A program made the position numbers and the translations under genes. Of a stretch of 64,000 nucleotides of DNA, positions 12,851-23,800 are shown one piece after another. Below the pieces are notes generated by a model that saw only the letters and a list, made by a program, of their open reading frames with translations, made no database searches and was not told where the DNA came from. Source of the stretch: Membranipora membranacea (lineage: Eukaryota > Bryozoa > Gymnolaemata > Cheilostomatida > Membraniporidae); contig OU612074.1 in NCBI GenBank assembly GCA_914767715.1, positions 13,936,062 through 14,000,061 on the forward strand. Reading direction: 5' to 3'. The number at the start of each line of letters is the position of its first letter. Position 1 is the first letter of the stretch.

Positions 12851-13867
12851 GCAGACTAATAACTATTGTTGCTATCTATGGCTAAATTTACTGATGTCAG
12901 GATTAGCTACCTCGAGTAGTATTTTATGATCATAGGAGAGTATCTGGTTTGTGCGAGCTGTGGCTATGGCACTGGTAATTCATTATCAACCACCTCAAAC
13001 CAGTTTAGTAACGGCATTAACACTAAATTTTACATCAGTAGAACCAATCCCTGATATCAGATCATCATTGATTCAACTACAGAATTCTCATCAAATCTCC
13101 ATCAATTCTGTGATAGGGTATGATATGACGTCCCTCAAATTCAATTGTAACTGTAGCCAATTGCAATTCCATTTATACTAGAGGGGACAATTGCTAATTA
13201 AATAATTGTTCTGGAGTAAACATATCCATTTCCATGGCTGAGTTTACTTTCCGATAGAGTTGGCGCAAATCTCCACTCTTTGGTCTCACAGGGGAACTAT
13301 GTACTGCCTACCTTTTCCAGTGTAATCCTGTGAGGTTTATGACTTCATGTCTTAGTTTGGTCTAAAACAACAGGGACCTTAAGAAATAATTCTTACTTAT
13401 AAAACTTAAACTTGCGTTTCAATAAAAATTGAGCCAACATTTGAATGATAGAATAAAATAACTGTGACAATATTATATGGTATGAAAAAATATTTTCTTG
13501 TGCTTTGATAAGATACTACTAAGTCCTTTTATCAATTCCTTCTCATCACAGAGTGCTATGTTGTGGCTGTCCCCTGATCTATCTATCTATTCTTTTGATA
13601 CTTATAGTTGCTGTAATTCAACAAACGGCAGAGAACCCGGTACTACAGGTTTATTTTAGGCAGTGTCTCCAGTATTTTGGTACCAATACCATATGGGTAG
13701 TAAATTTCGAGGACGCACTCTTTGTCTCGTTGTGACTGTAGGGTCAAAGGTTTTACAACATCGCAGCTGTGATTTCTCTTTGCAATCTCTTCTACAAGGG
13801 TTTTGTAGCTAACAGAAATTGTGTATCCAGGGGTAAAAATTCAAGCAATTAACTTAACAGCTGTAGG

Positions 13868-14060
13868 ATAGAAGGAGCGGCTGTAGCTCTGTGGGTAAGG
13901 CGCAGGTCATTATATGAGAGGTCTCATGTTTGATTCCAGGCAGATTTGCCTACATCAGTACTCATAGTCAGTCCTCTCCATGGCAATCAGACTGTGCAAC
14001 CGAATTGCCAGAGCGTTTTAGGTGAGGTTTGTTGTTAGCAAGCCTCTAGAGCTCTAGAGC
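13868..14060 (+). mobile_element. tRNA-derived SINE, family S3
   Basis: GGCTGTAGCTCTGTGGGTAAGG (A box) and GTTTGATTCC (B-box-like) are spaced as in a tRNA head. A non-tRNA body with CCATGGCAATCAG and CCGAATTGCCAGAGCG follows. Only one copy is seen in the window. Confidence 0.7.
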
Positions 14061-14126
14061 CCAAGTGGCGCCATCTCTCCTTTTTTGCTGTATGCTAACT
14101 TACATACTTGTCATTACCTCTTTCAA

Positions 14127-14258
14127 GTAGGTAAGTATGTAGGTAGGGAGTTATGTACGTGGGTATGTAAGTAGGTAAGTATGTAGGTAGGGAGTTATTT
14201 ACGTGGGTATGTAAGTAGGTAAGTATGTAGGTAGGGAGTTATGTACGTGGGTATGTAA
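14127..14258. repeat. 44-bp minisatellite, three copies
   Basis: Three near-identical 44-bp units built on GTAGGTAAGTATGTAGGTAG lie about 180 bp upstream of the Gly/Tyr-rich gene start. Confidence 0.95.
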
Positions 14259-14373
14259 GTAGGTATGAAAGAAGGAAAGTGGGTAGATTGTAGGCATAAA
14301 AGTTCACCATAAACGCTTGAGCAACACATCCTGTAGGGTAAACTTTATGTAATTGGTGGCAAGAGAAAGATTT

Positions 14374-14395
14374 GGTATAAAATCCCAGATTAGTT
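14374..14395 (+). promoter_or_regulatory. TATA box of the Gly/Tyr-rich gene
   Basis: GGTATAAAATCC lies about 60 bp before the start codon at 14439, which fits a short 5' UTR and a compact, strongly expressed gene. Confidence 0.6.
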
Positions 14396-14438
14396 TGTCA
14401 GTTTGTGACTGTTTTGCTTTGCTACTCAACTCATCAAC

Positions 14439-14795
14439 ATGCAAGCCTTATCTATTTTAATCTTGTTGAGTATTGCTTGCGCTGTTAGATCGTTACCAAG
14501 CGTTGTACCACCCGCACCAACAACCACTACAACATTTCCGCCGCCGCTCACAACTGTTAGAGATGGTGGCAACCATGGTATAGGTTGCAACTATGGACCA
14601 GCTGGTCACTACGGTGCAGGTTGCTACTATGGCAGCAACTACGGTGGCTACCATGGAGAAGGGGACTACGGAGGCAACTATGGTGCTGGTGGCTATGGTG
14701 GGGGAGCCGGCTACGGTTACGATTATGGTTATGGACATCATCAAGGTGGAGGCAACTTTGGTGCAGGTGGCCATGTTGGAGGCAACATTGTGTAG
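14439..14795 (+). CDS. Secreted Gly/Tyr-rich small protein
   Basis: This is a 118-residue single-exon ORF. Residues 1-18 form a clear signal peptide (MQALSILILLSIACAVRS). Residues 20-42 are Pro/Thr-rich (PPAPTTTTTFPPPL). From about residue 45 to the end the protein is made of Gly-Tyr-Asn/His repeats (YGxGCYYGSNYGG, GYGYDYGYG) with two Cys. This composition is seen in structural secretions (shell matrix, byssal, eggshell, cuticle proteins) and in some glycine-rich antimicrobial peptides; low complexity prevents a firm assignment. It has a TATA box upstream. Overlapping ORFs in other frames are by-products of the repeats. A piece of its 3' flank is duplicated about 360 bp downstream. Confidence 0.75.
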   Translation: MQALSILILLSIACAVRSLPSVVPPAPTTTTTFPPPLTTVRDGGNHGIGCNYGPAGHYGAGCYYGSNYGGYHGEGDYGGNYGAGGYGGGAGYGYDYGYGHHQGGGNFGAGGHVGGNIV

Positions 14796-14964
14796 GTTTT
14801 GTTGACATGTATTTTTGCAACGCAAAACTATCGGTTCTTTGTGGCTGCAAGGTGCAAGGTGATAGGTATATATCTGTATTCTGTAATGAAAAATGAAGGT
14901 GTGGCAGCAACAATCGTGTCATATATTAGGTGTAATTTTATTTAACACGGAATTTTATTTTTAT

Positions 14965-15040
14965 AGGCCGCTCTATTGAAAATTCTAGGGGAGAGGTAGA
15001 GCGCCCCTGCCTCCTCTAGAACTACTATACGGGCCTGTAT
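14965..15040. repeat. Short palindromic module, copy 1
   Basis: TTCTAGGGGAGAGGTAGAGC is followed by the imperfect reverse complement ending CTGCCTCCTCTAGAACTAC. The same module lies inverted at 46722-46795. Confidence 0.7.
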
Positions 15041-16204
15041 ATCAAAAGCCAATCAGACCCAACACATGGGTTTTTCAGCTACTTCTAATCCTGCCGACTA
15101 TCCAGTCCATCTCAGTCTAATAAGAGGTTACCACCAAACAACTACGAGCCTGCGTATGCGACGACATGGAAATCCGGTTGTTTCGAGTCTCCTTGCGGAT
15201 TCCATTTGAGTTGATAGGTATATAACTGTATTCTGTAATGAAAAATGAAGGTGTGGCAGCAACAATCGTGTCACATATTGCAGTAATACAACGGCAACCA
15301 AAGCTCAAATGCTAAAAAAAATTAAATCGACAGACTAGAACCAATATCTATCAAGCCATCACACCCCATACAATACAATCTCCTTAGCTATGTTTATGAA
15401 CAATTAACAGTTTGCATGTCAATCTGGTTTTTGTTTTAGTTTGCAGAATATAATGCTGTTTGTAATGGTTTTGACTTTGTCATCTCAATCCTTTCGTTGT
15501 TCTAAATAAGATGAGCATTTAAGGTGGGGCACTTGTTTATAATATGTACAAGTGATGTTAAACCATACTTGTTTTCGATATTACTTTAACCAAGTCCTGT
15601 GATTTGTGATGCATTTCTTCTGAAAACTCCAGGTACACAGCGCAGTTAGCGCAGGAAGGTGATCGAGGATGTCATAGGTTGTTAAGGGGGGGGGGGGGCT
15701 GTAGGTGTTTATTACCACTTCCACTCACAAACTGCTGGTTAATGGCAACATTCCAGTTAGCTTATACAAGCTTGTTTTTTTCAAGAGCTATGAAGCTTGA
15801 GAATTTTATATTATATTCCATACTTATATAAGCTAGCTTGCTCCGATCGTGTCAGAATAATATGACATGTAAAAAGGGCATCTCAATTATGCTGATAAAA
15901 CCGAGAATCAAATACTTTATGAGTGTTGAAAGGTGCACAAAAGGGAAGTAGGGACAGCTCTACACCCTGACCAAATATCAGCTCGCTGAATGGTCACATT
16001 TAAAGGCTGACCAATTGCAATCACATTGAACACTGTACGAGCAAGAAAAACAGTTATAATTTAGGTTTGAATCTTTGATCCATGTGAAGACAACTTTCTT
16101 TTCTATGAGGTTTTTTTTCAGAAAACATTGCTATGTTTTGATACTGACAGGTCTTCTACAGATTGGATCAATTTTTGTCCACGCTTTACAACCATTGACA
16201 CTTT

Positions 16205-16345
16205 TAAGTGGAGAGGTATTCACCTGAGGATGCAGGGGGCTGGAACAATCAACCTTGAAAGCTCCCCCAGTGGGAGTGGAACCCCCAACTCCTGCGGCAC
16301 CAATTACCAAGCGCACTAACCAGTTGCGCCATCTCACCATCATTG
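16205..16345 (-). mobile_element. tRNA-derived SINE, family S2, copy 1
   Basis: Read on the minus strand: GGCGCAACTGGTTAGTGCGC (A box), GGGGTTCCACTCCC (B-box-like), then GAGCTTTCAAGGTTGATTG. The same order is seen on the plus strand at 27083-27225. The equivalent place upstream of gene B (about 20285) lacks it, so it inserted after the A/B duplication. Confidence 0.8.
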
Positions 16346-16885
16346 GAGCTTATCAATAATCTTAAAGTTGAAACACTACATGTGGCACATATATGTATAC
16401 GGCTCCGTAACAAACCCTTCTTGTCCTCGATCAACAAATTCCAGCCGCCAATGATTGTGATCTCAGCTGCTGGCATCTAGACTACTTGACAAATCCAAGT
16501 TTTAGACATTCCAGCAGATAATATCAACAGCAAATAAAAATGTACAAATAATAAATATTTGCGAGTCATCTCTTATAATCATCCACTCATCACATTCTTC
16601 TTATCTGAGGTGTCCTGTGATTTGGCTAGTGATACCATGACAATTTTATTGGGGTACTTATATAATTTGCTTGTCTGCTAATTCAGCAAAATCACCAGTC
16701 TAGTGCTAGGGAATGTGGAAGTTTTCAGAGCTCAAGTGAGTTGAGTCCAATTGGCTTATCTTTATATGGGCTCTCACAAAACTTCCTCCTCCAAACGTAC
16801 ACTCTAGTCACTGAAGGTCAATTCCAAATTATTAGTGCTTTGCAACCGCAACTCATGATCACTTTGGCTAGAAAATCTTACAAAG

Positions 16886-19800
16886 ATGGCAGGCGAAGAA
16901 AACTATATAGATTTATCTGATGAGCAGCACTATGAGAATGAAAGCTACCCACCAAAACCTGGTGGGGTCACAGTCAGCCACCAAGAAGTATCTGTTGAGC
17001 AGCTCGATGACTATGACTATGTGGTGAGAACTCCACCGGCTGTAAGGAAAGCAGTGACCCAGACTGTGAGGGACGAGTCTGCACCTGAGCCAGAGCCTCA
17101 TTATGCAGACGGCAACCAGGTGCGGTATGTCCCACCGACTCAGGCTGAACACAGCAAGAAAAGTGAGTAGTGCTTTCGGACGCAAATAGTGTAGTGCGCA
17201 AACCAGAGACTTACATACATTAAGAGTGTACCATAGACTCAATATACTGCGGATATACAGCCTCAAATTTACAGCGCAAGCGGTCATAACATTTAAGTTT
17301 TCAATCGGATGTTTTTAAGTTGTCTGAGCATATGTTCAATGAGGCAGGCATACTTGTAGATCTAAAAAGGCACACCCTTAGATTTCAGGACAACCTGAGG
17401 AAACTTTGTCAACACAACGTCACGCTGCAATCAGCTTTTTATATTTTAATATTTAGGTGATGAGGCACCCAAGGCTTCAGTCTACAGTGCCCACCCGACC
17501 AAGGAGGAAAATCAAGTGAATCTGCCTATTGGGTCCTCTAGGTACAAAAGTTCTACTGCGTCATGCACCAAACTAGTATTGGACAAAGACGCATACATGT
17601 CAAATCAGCAGCAAGGGGCTTCCCGAAGGCTTGCAGTACTTCTCTGCATTGGTTTCCTCTTCATAGCGGCCGCTGTCGCAGCTGTGATTTACACAGTGAT
17701 TGTCAGCGGACAGCTGAAGAAAGACATTATGGACATACAAGGTATGTTTGGAACCGTGCCAAATCCTTTCTAGTTTGCATACACAATACACACCTAAAGA
17801 TTTTACATATTCTTCGGAGCTTCAGTCCTGACCCGTAGCAAGAAGCATACAACAAAATCCTTTCCCATCGTTCTATTCACTCGATAGTTTTGAAATCTTT
17901 TTCGAGAATAAAAGTATGGAAACTATGCTGAGGTCAAATCAAGTTTGCTGTATCACAACTGTACCATTCATCAAAGATAAAAATAACAGAACAGTAAAAG
18001 ATTTGAACATTTTTACAAAGCGACACAGAGATCCTTACTCTGTGAACGCGAGCTGTTATATATTTGACATGTTTAAATATTCATATTATTATAAAATTGA
18101 ATTGTATCTACAATGAGGTGACCCACCATGCAGTATGGAATTCTATGTTCGTATAATTATTCCATTTATTATTCTATTTACAAATGTTATTTATATATTA
18201 TGTTGTTATGTTATTCATATATTATTCCAGTACATTTAAAAATGTAGTGAAATATAATATCCTAGCCTGTCAGAATTATCATCATCAGAACTACTCATTT
18301 ATTGTTGCTTCATAACAGTTTCTACAGATGGCAGTCAAGACATTGATATAGGTGGTGCTGATGAGCAGGGGCAGGTTGAGAAAAGTTCAAACGAAACTTT
18401 GGAGAGAATATCAGCGCTCAATGAATCTTTGTACACTCAAGGTATAGATTCATTGTGAAACTAACAAATTTCTAGAGTATATCGATGTTATGGATTTTAG
18501 GATTACTCTCTCAAAGTCACCACCAAACTCATGGTCAGAATAATGCCTTTGCTTGTAGCAGTTGCATTAGCTGTTGTCCGTTACTGAATTGTTAGGTAAC
18601 ATGTTATGTTATGTTATGTTATGTGTGCGTGGCCTAAATTCTACCATCCATGTTAGTATATAGGATACAACATACAGCAGTGCACATACCACTGCACAAC
18701 ACAGGCCTTCAGCTAGAAATCAAGAGCCAAGCGCTATATCGAGGCCGCCTCGAGGTCTTACTTATGCTCACGGAGTGTATACCGAAAAGCATATTATTCT
18801 CCAAACACATAAACAAAGTCATGTAGCAAAAATTTACAATTCGCAACTATAGTAAATGTACTAGATTCATGTTTGTCTCTATTTTAGCACAGAGGAGCTT
18901 GAATTACACAGACTTCAAATTCTCCGAGCTTCTGGGGAGATTTGACCCCCATCCTCTACAGGACTGTGAGTGGAGTAATTGTGTTACATGAATATACACC
19001 CAAATTATAGATTAGAAGTTGTCTCTACCTGAAAAATTGGGATACAACTTGCTATTCTTTTCTCTGCAATGACCACAGTCTAAGTGCTAAGACGGACCTC
19101 AATTTCAATGTTTGATAATGTAATGCCACTAACTTGCAATGCAATCGTCTGAGCACTTAGACTACAATTACCATAGACTTTTCATTAAGTCTATGGCAAT
19201 AACACACCTTTTTGTCTTTGTAGGCAAAGTTTGCACCTCAATTAATCCATGTAGCACAGAGGATTTGAATGCAATGACATGGCAATTACAGCTGGAAAAT
19301 ATGTACTGTCAAAACGGATACATTCAATCAGAAGGCTACCCAGCACTGCCAAATGGCGAACTCTATCATGAGTGGTACTTTTTCAACCCTGGATTTAAAG
19401 AACTGAAGGTTCACATAATTGATTTTGATGTAAGTGATTTGAGTCAGTACTTATTTAGTAAATGATTTCTATCCAAAACTGCCTACAGTTATATAAAAAA
19501 TTAATAAGTTTCCATAAACCTGTTTACCTGTGACGATAGCATGTTAGTTTTATGTAAGCTACCCTGTGAGCTTGTGTGTTTTACCACAGAGCAGCTGCTG
19601 TTTAGTTGGTATCACATGATATTTAATACTGTAAGTTGCATGTTTGAGTGTAGCTGATATGAGATTGGTCACCTCAAGGGATCCTAGATTGCCAATCCTG
19701 CGATGCTAGCTTTTTCTCAACCTTCTACTAGTGTTAAAGACAATGAAACCTAGTTTCTTTCATCCTTACTGGTTACTCATGATCAAATTATGGCAATTAA

Positions 19801-20002
19801 TTTTCTATGTTTCTAGATGGAGTATGATGGTATATGTAGGGTGGACGCTTTGCGTGTTTCCATAGCACCCTTATGCTGGAACCCCTCATCCGGAGTTCAC
19901 ACTTTCAACATTACTAACCAAACCGTAAACCACATGTCGTTCACCAAGAATTATAGGCCAACAGGTTACAGAGGATTCAAACTTTATTTTACTTACCAGT
20001 AG
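16886..20002 (+). CDS. Type II membrane protein with CUB domain (paralogue A)
   Basis: Exons: 16886-17162, 17457-17741, 18328-18441, 18888-18965, 19224-19429, 19817-20002; phases agree and give 381 residues. The N-terminal part (about 1-150) is polar and has no signal peptide. It carries many Tyr motifs: NYIDL (YxxL), HYENES (YxN), DYDYVV, HYADG and RYVPP. Residues about 151-175 (LAVLLCIGFLFIAAAVAAVIYTVI) form one membrane span, with Arg-Arg before it, so the C-terminus should be outside. A stalk with N-glycosylation sites (NET, NES, NYT) follows. A CUB domain occupies about 252-381: GYIQSEGYP, WYFF, FDMEYD, ICRVDALRV, LCWN, ending GFKLYFTYQ. FDxE and the later Asp fit the calcium site of CUB domains. 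The ligand is unknown. It looks like a signalling receptor or adhesion protein; that role is inference. Confidence 0.88.
18598..18624. repeat. (ATGTT)n microsatellite
   Basis: About five copies of ATGTT in intron 3 of paralogue A; none at the matching place in paralogue B. Confidence 0.9.
19172..19195. repeat. Mini-palindrome with P-element-like ends
   Basis: CATAGACTT, a six-base spacer and AAGTCTATG lie in intron 4 of paralogue A. The nine bases equal the outer ends of the THAP element at 36523-39736. It may be a deletion relic or coincidence. Confidence 0.5.
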
Positions 20003-20808
20003 AACTAAAGTATATAAGTTTTGTTTATTCAAGTTCTAATAATACAGACAGTTACCTCTACACGCTGCAACTTGAGCTTTGAACAGGACAATCAGATAAT
20101 ATGTTTTTATGAAGATAATCCCATTTAGAATTCGAGAAAATGCATTATGGGATAATCATGAATGCGCTCGATTTACCAATAGACAGGATTTAATGAGGTT
20201 GTTTCCAGAAAACGTTGCTATGTTTTGATATTGACAGGTCATCTATACATTGGATCTATTCGTGTTTATGTTTTACAACCATTGACTCTTTCATTATAAA
20301 TAATCTAAAAGAAGACACTACATATATGTATACGGCTCCGTAACAAACCCTTTTTGTCCTCGATCAACATATTCCATCCCCTCCGGTGGGGGCCGTCAGG
20401 CCGAGGCAAAAGTCTGGGGGGGGGGGGCTCAGACTATCCTGCCCTTACGGTTGTGAATTCAGCTGTAAGCATATGGACTACTTAACAGGTTTATAGATAT
20501 TTCAGCAGATAAATAATAACAGAGAATGAAATTGATTATAATGATTCAAATTTGCTAGTCATCCCTTGATATCAGCCACTCATCATATTCTTCTTATCTG
20601 AAGTCCTGTGATTTGGCTAGTCATGACAGTCATGACAGTTTTTTTGGGCACTTATAATATTTGCTTGTCTGCTAATTCAGCAAAATCACCAGTCTAGTGC
20701 TAGGGAATGGGGAAGTTTCAGAGTTTAAGTGACTTGAAGGCCATAAACTTATCTTTATTTGGGCTCTCACAAAACTCATGATCACTTTGGCTAGAAAATC
20801 TCACAAAG

Positions 20809-23800
20809 ATGGCAGGCGAAGAAAACTATGTAGATTTGTCTGATGAGCAACACTATGAGAATGAAAGCTACACAGCAAAACCTGGAGGGGAAAAAGTCAG
20901 CCACCAAGAAGCATCTGTTGAGTCGCACGATGACTATGACTATGTGGTGAGAACTCCGCCAGCTGTAAGGAAAGCAGTGACCCAGGCTGTGAGAGACGAG
21001 TCGGCACCTGATCCAGAGCCTCATTATGCAGACGGTAACCAGGTGCGGTATGTCCCACCTACCCAGGCTGAACACAGCAAGATAAGTGAGTATTGCTTTA
21101 AGACGCAAATAGTGTAGTGTGTGCACACCATAGACATGTGTACTTCCAAAGTATAATAAGTCTATGGTGCATGCTTAGTTAAGTCGGTGAATAGCCTCAA
21201 TATCTTACAGCCAAGCATTCATGACAGTAAAATTTTAATCTGATGTTTTTAAGTTGTCTTGACATGTTCCATGAGGCAGGCATACTTGTAGATCTAAAAA
21301 GGCACACCGAAAGAAAAGCCTGCCGAAATTTTCTAATATGCACTCTTTGATAACATAAATTTCCACAGTCAGCTTTTTACATTTCAATATCTAGGTGACG
21401 AGGCACCCAAGGCTACAGTCTACAGTTTAAGCCCAACAACCACGGAGGAAAATCAAGTGAAACTGCCAATAGGCCCCTCCAAGTACAAAAGTTCTACTGC
21501 GTCTTCCACCAGACTAGTATTGGACAAAGAAGCATACATGCCAAATCAGCACCAAGGGATTCCCCGAAGGCTTACAGTGCTTCTCTGCATTGGTTTCTTT
21601 TTCATAGCGGTAGCTGGTGCAGCTGTGATTTATACAGTGATTGTCAGCGGACATCTGAGGAAAGACATTACAGACATACAAGGTGTGTTTGCAACTGAAC
21701 TGGTAATATTAAGCTAAATCCTTTCTAGTTTACGTCGACAGTGAGTCTTAACCATCCTTCTATTCACACAATGGTTTTCAGTTTTTTTATGAACAGCAAA
21801 GGGAATTAGGCCTTGGTCAAAACAAGGCTGCAGTTCCAATACAGAGTAAAGGCGAACTTTAAAACAAAGCGACATGTTATCTAACCCCTTCTTCAAAAAT
21901 ATACATTATTGTGTATTTGTTCCTGCATTTATACTAAAAAAAAATTGGACATCAATGCATTGCTATTCGATAATATATATTATCGAATAGCAATCCCAAT
22001 CACGATGCTACACATGAAATAATATCCTATAATGTCAAAATTTTATACAATTAGAATATTTCAAATACTGCAGTTTATATCAATCGATACAGATGGCAGC
22101 CAAGGCATAGATATAGGAAGCGTTGATGAGCAGAGGCAAGTGGAAAAAAGTTCAAACGAAACATGGGAGAGAATTTCGGCTCTCAATGACTCATTGCACA
22201 CTCAAGGTATAGACAGTTTTCTGAGCTCTTATTTGTGCCTCAATTTGGAGTTGTCCTCTCTCCAGTTTGGTACTTTTAACCCACGCCGCATAGGAAAACC
22301 CTGCTGAAAGAGGGTTATCTTGAAAACCGCTTATGTAAGGATAAAAATGAGTTTTGATTCAGAGTCTGCACCATTGAAAACCCTGTGAGACAGGGTTTCC
22401 AAATCATTGGAGGCTTGAATGTTGATAAATCTTAATTTTAGTGACGAAACTCATGAAAAATTCTGCCAAATTGTCCGCAAAACAGGCAGGAAATGCTATA
22501 ATTGACTATTCAAATACTAAAATTATTTTCCAAACCATCACCATATGAGTTTTCAATGCTGCAGATTCTGATTCAAAAATGATTTTTATCCTATTATAAA
22601 CGGTTATCAAGATCACCCTCTTTTCAGCATGTTTTTCCTATGCGGCGTGGGTTAAAAGTACCAAACTGGAGAGAGGACAACTCCGAGTTGAGGCCTAAAT
22701 CAGAGCTCAGAAAACTGTCTATTAGTTAAGCTTGAAACTGCTACTAACCTTATCTCTAAATAATTGTTGCAACTAATTTCTTCATAGTCCTCACAAGGCC
22801 ATCATCACCAAGGTTAGAAATCGAATGCTGCCTTTGCCACTAGCAGTAGCATTGGCAGTTAGCCATCATTAGTTGGTACGGATTTTGTGTGTGTGTGTGG
22901 CATTGAGTTATTATATATGCTATGGTGTGTAGCCAGATATTTACGATATAGTGCTTGCGTGAGATGTATATTCTTTTCAGACCCATATTAATAGACTGAA
23001 CAGCTCAACAACAAGACGGTAGCTGCATGTTTTTTATGTTTTAGCACAAATGAGCTTGAATTACACAGACTTCAAATTTTCTGAACTCCTAGAGAGATTT
23101 AACCCATATCCCCTACAGGACTGTGAGTGTAGCAATATATTCATCAATTATATATATATAATAATACTTAACAAAATAATAATATAATGTATAATATATA
23201 AAATAGTTTTAACTAAACCAAGGAATTTGAAACTCTGTAACTCTGTAACTCTGTAACTCTGTAACTCTGTAACTCTGTAACTCTGTAACTCTGTAACTCT
23301 GTAACTCTGTAACTCTGTAACTCTGTAACTCTGTAACTCTGTAACTCTGTAACTCTGTAACTCTGTAACTCTGTAACTCTGTAACTCTGTAACTCTGTAA
23401 CTCTGTAACTCTGTAACTCTGTAACTCCCTGACTAAACATACCCGAAATTCTCGCAAAGCATTTGAGCATTTAAGATGGTATCATCATAAATGCTTTAAC
23501 TTTGTGGGTTGGCATCCTAGTTGGGTGTTTCCTATCCATTTATTGATTCAGAGCAAACAAATTTCATATTAGATGAATTTGGATGAAAAGGCCTGCAAGC
23601 TACCTGTACAACAACGTTATCTTTGCCGATGGTTATACTTTTAAACGTACGAATATAGGCAGGGAGATTTTATGGCCTTGAAATTGAACATAGAAGGACA
23701 TTCACATGCTATGCCTCAATGCTCGAACTGATGAGCATCATATGCAAACTTGACAAAAGACCATTGGCTGGGAAAAGATTATAGGACTACAACACCATGC

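Larger units (their letters stand above)
14796..16885. other. Intergenic with small repeats
   Basis: No gene seen. It contains a direct repeat of about 75 bp (about 14853-14928 and 15210-15285, sharing TCTGTATTCTGTAATGAAAA), a hairpin module (14965-15040), a 13-base poly-G at 15686 and an S2 SINE (16205-16345). The upstream part of the CUB-gene duplication unit starts near 16085. Confidence 0.6.

Noticed and set aside
14493-14922. Several overlapping ORFs on both strands over the Gly/Tyr-rich gene
   Set aside because: By-products of the GGT/TAT-rich repeats; only the 14439 frame has a signal peptide and a TATA box.
23231-23427. CRISPR-like array
   Set aside because: The repeat is a pure octamer without spacers, in a eukaryotic intron.
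23209-23470. Minus-strand ORFs with a perfect ELQSYRVT repeat
   Set aside because: They arise only because an 8-bp satellite has no stop in these frames; intron position and absence in the paralogue argue against coding.
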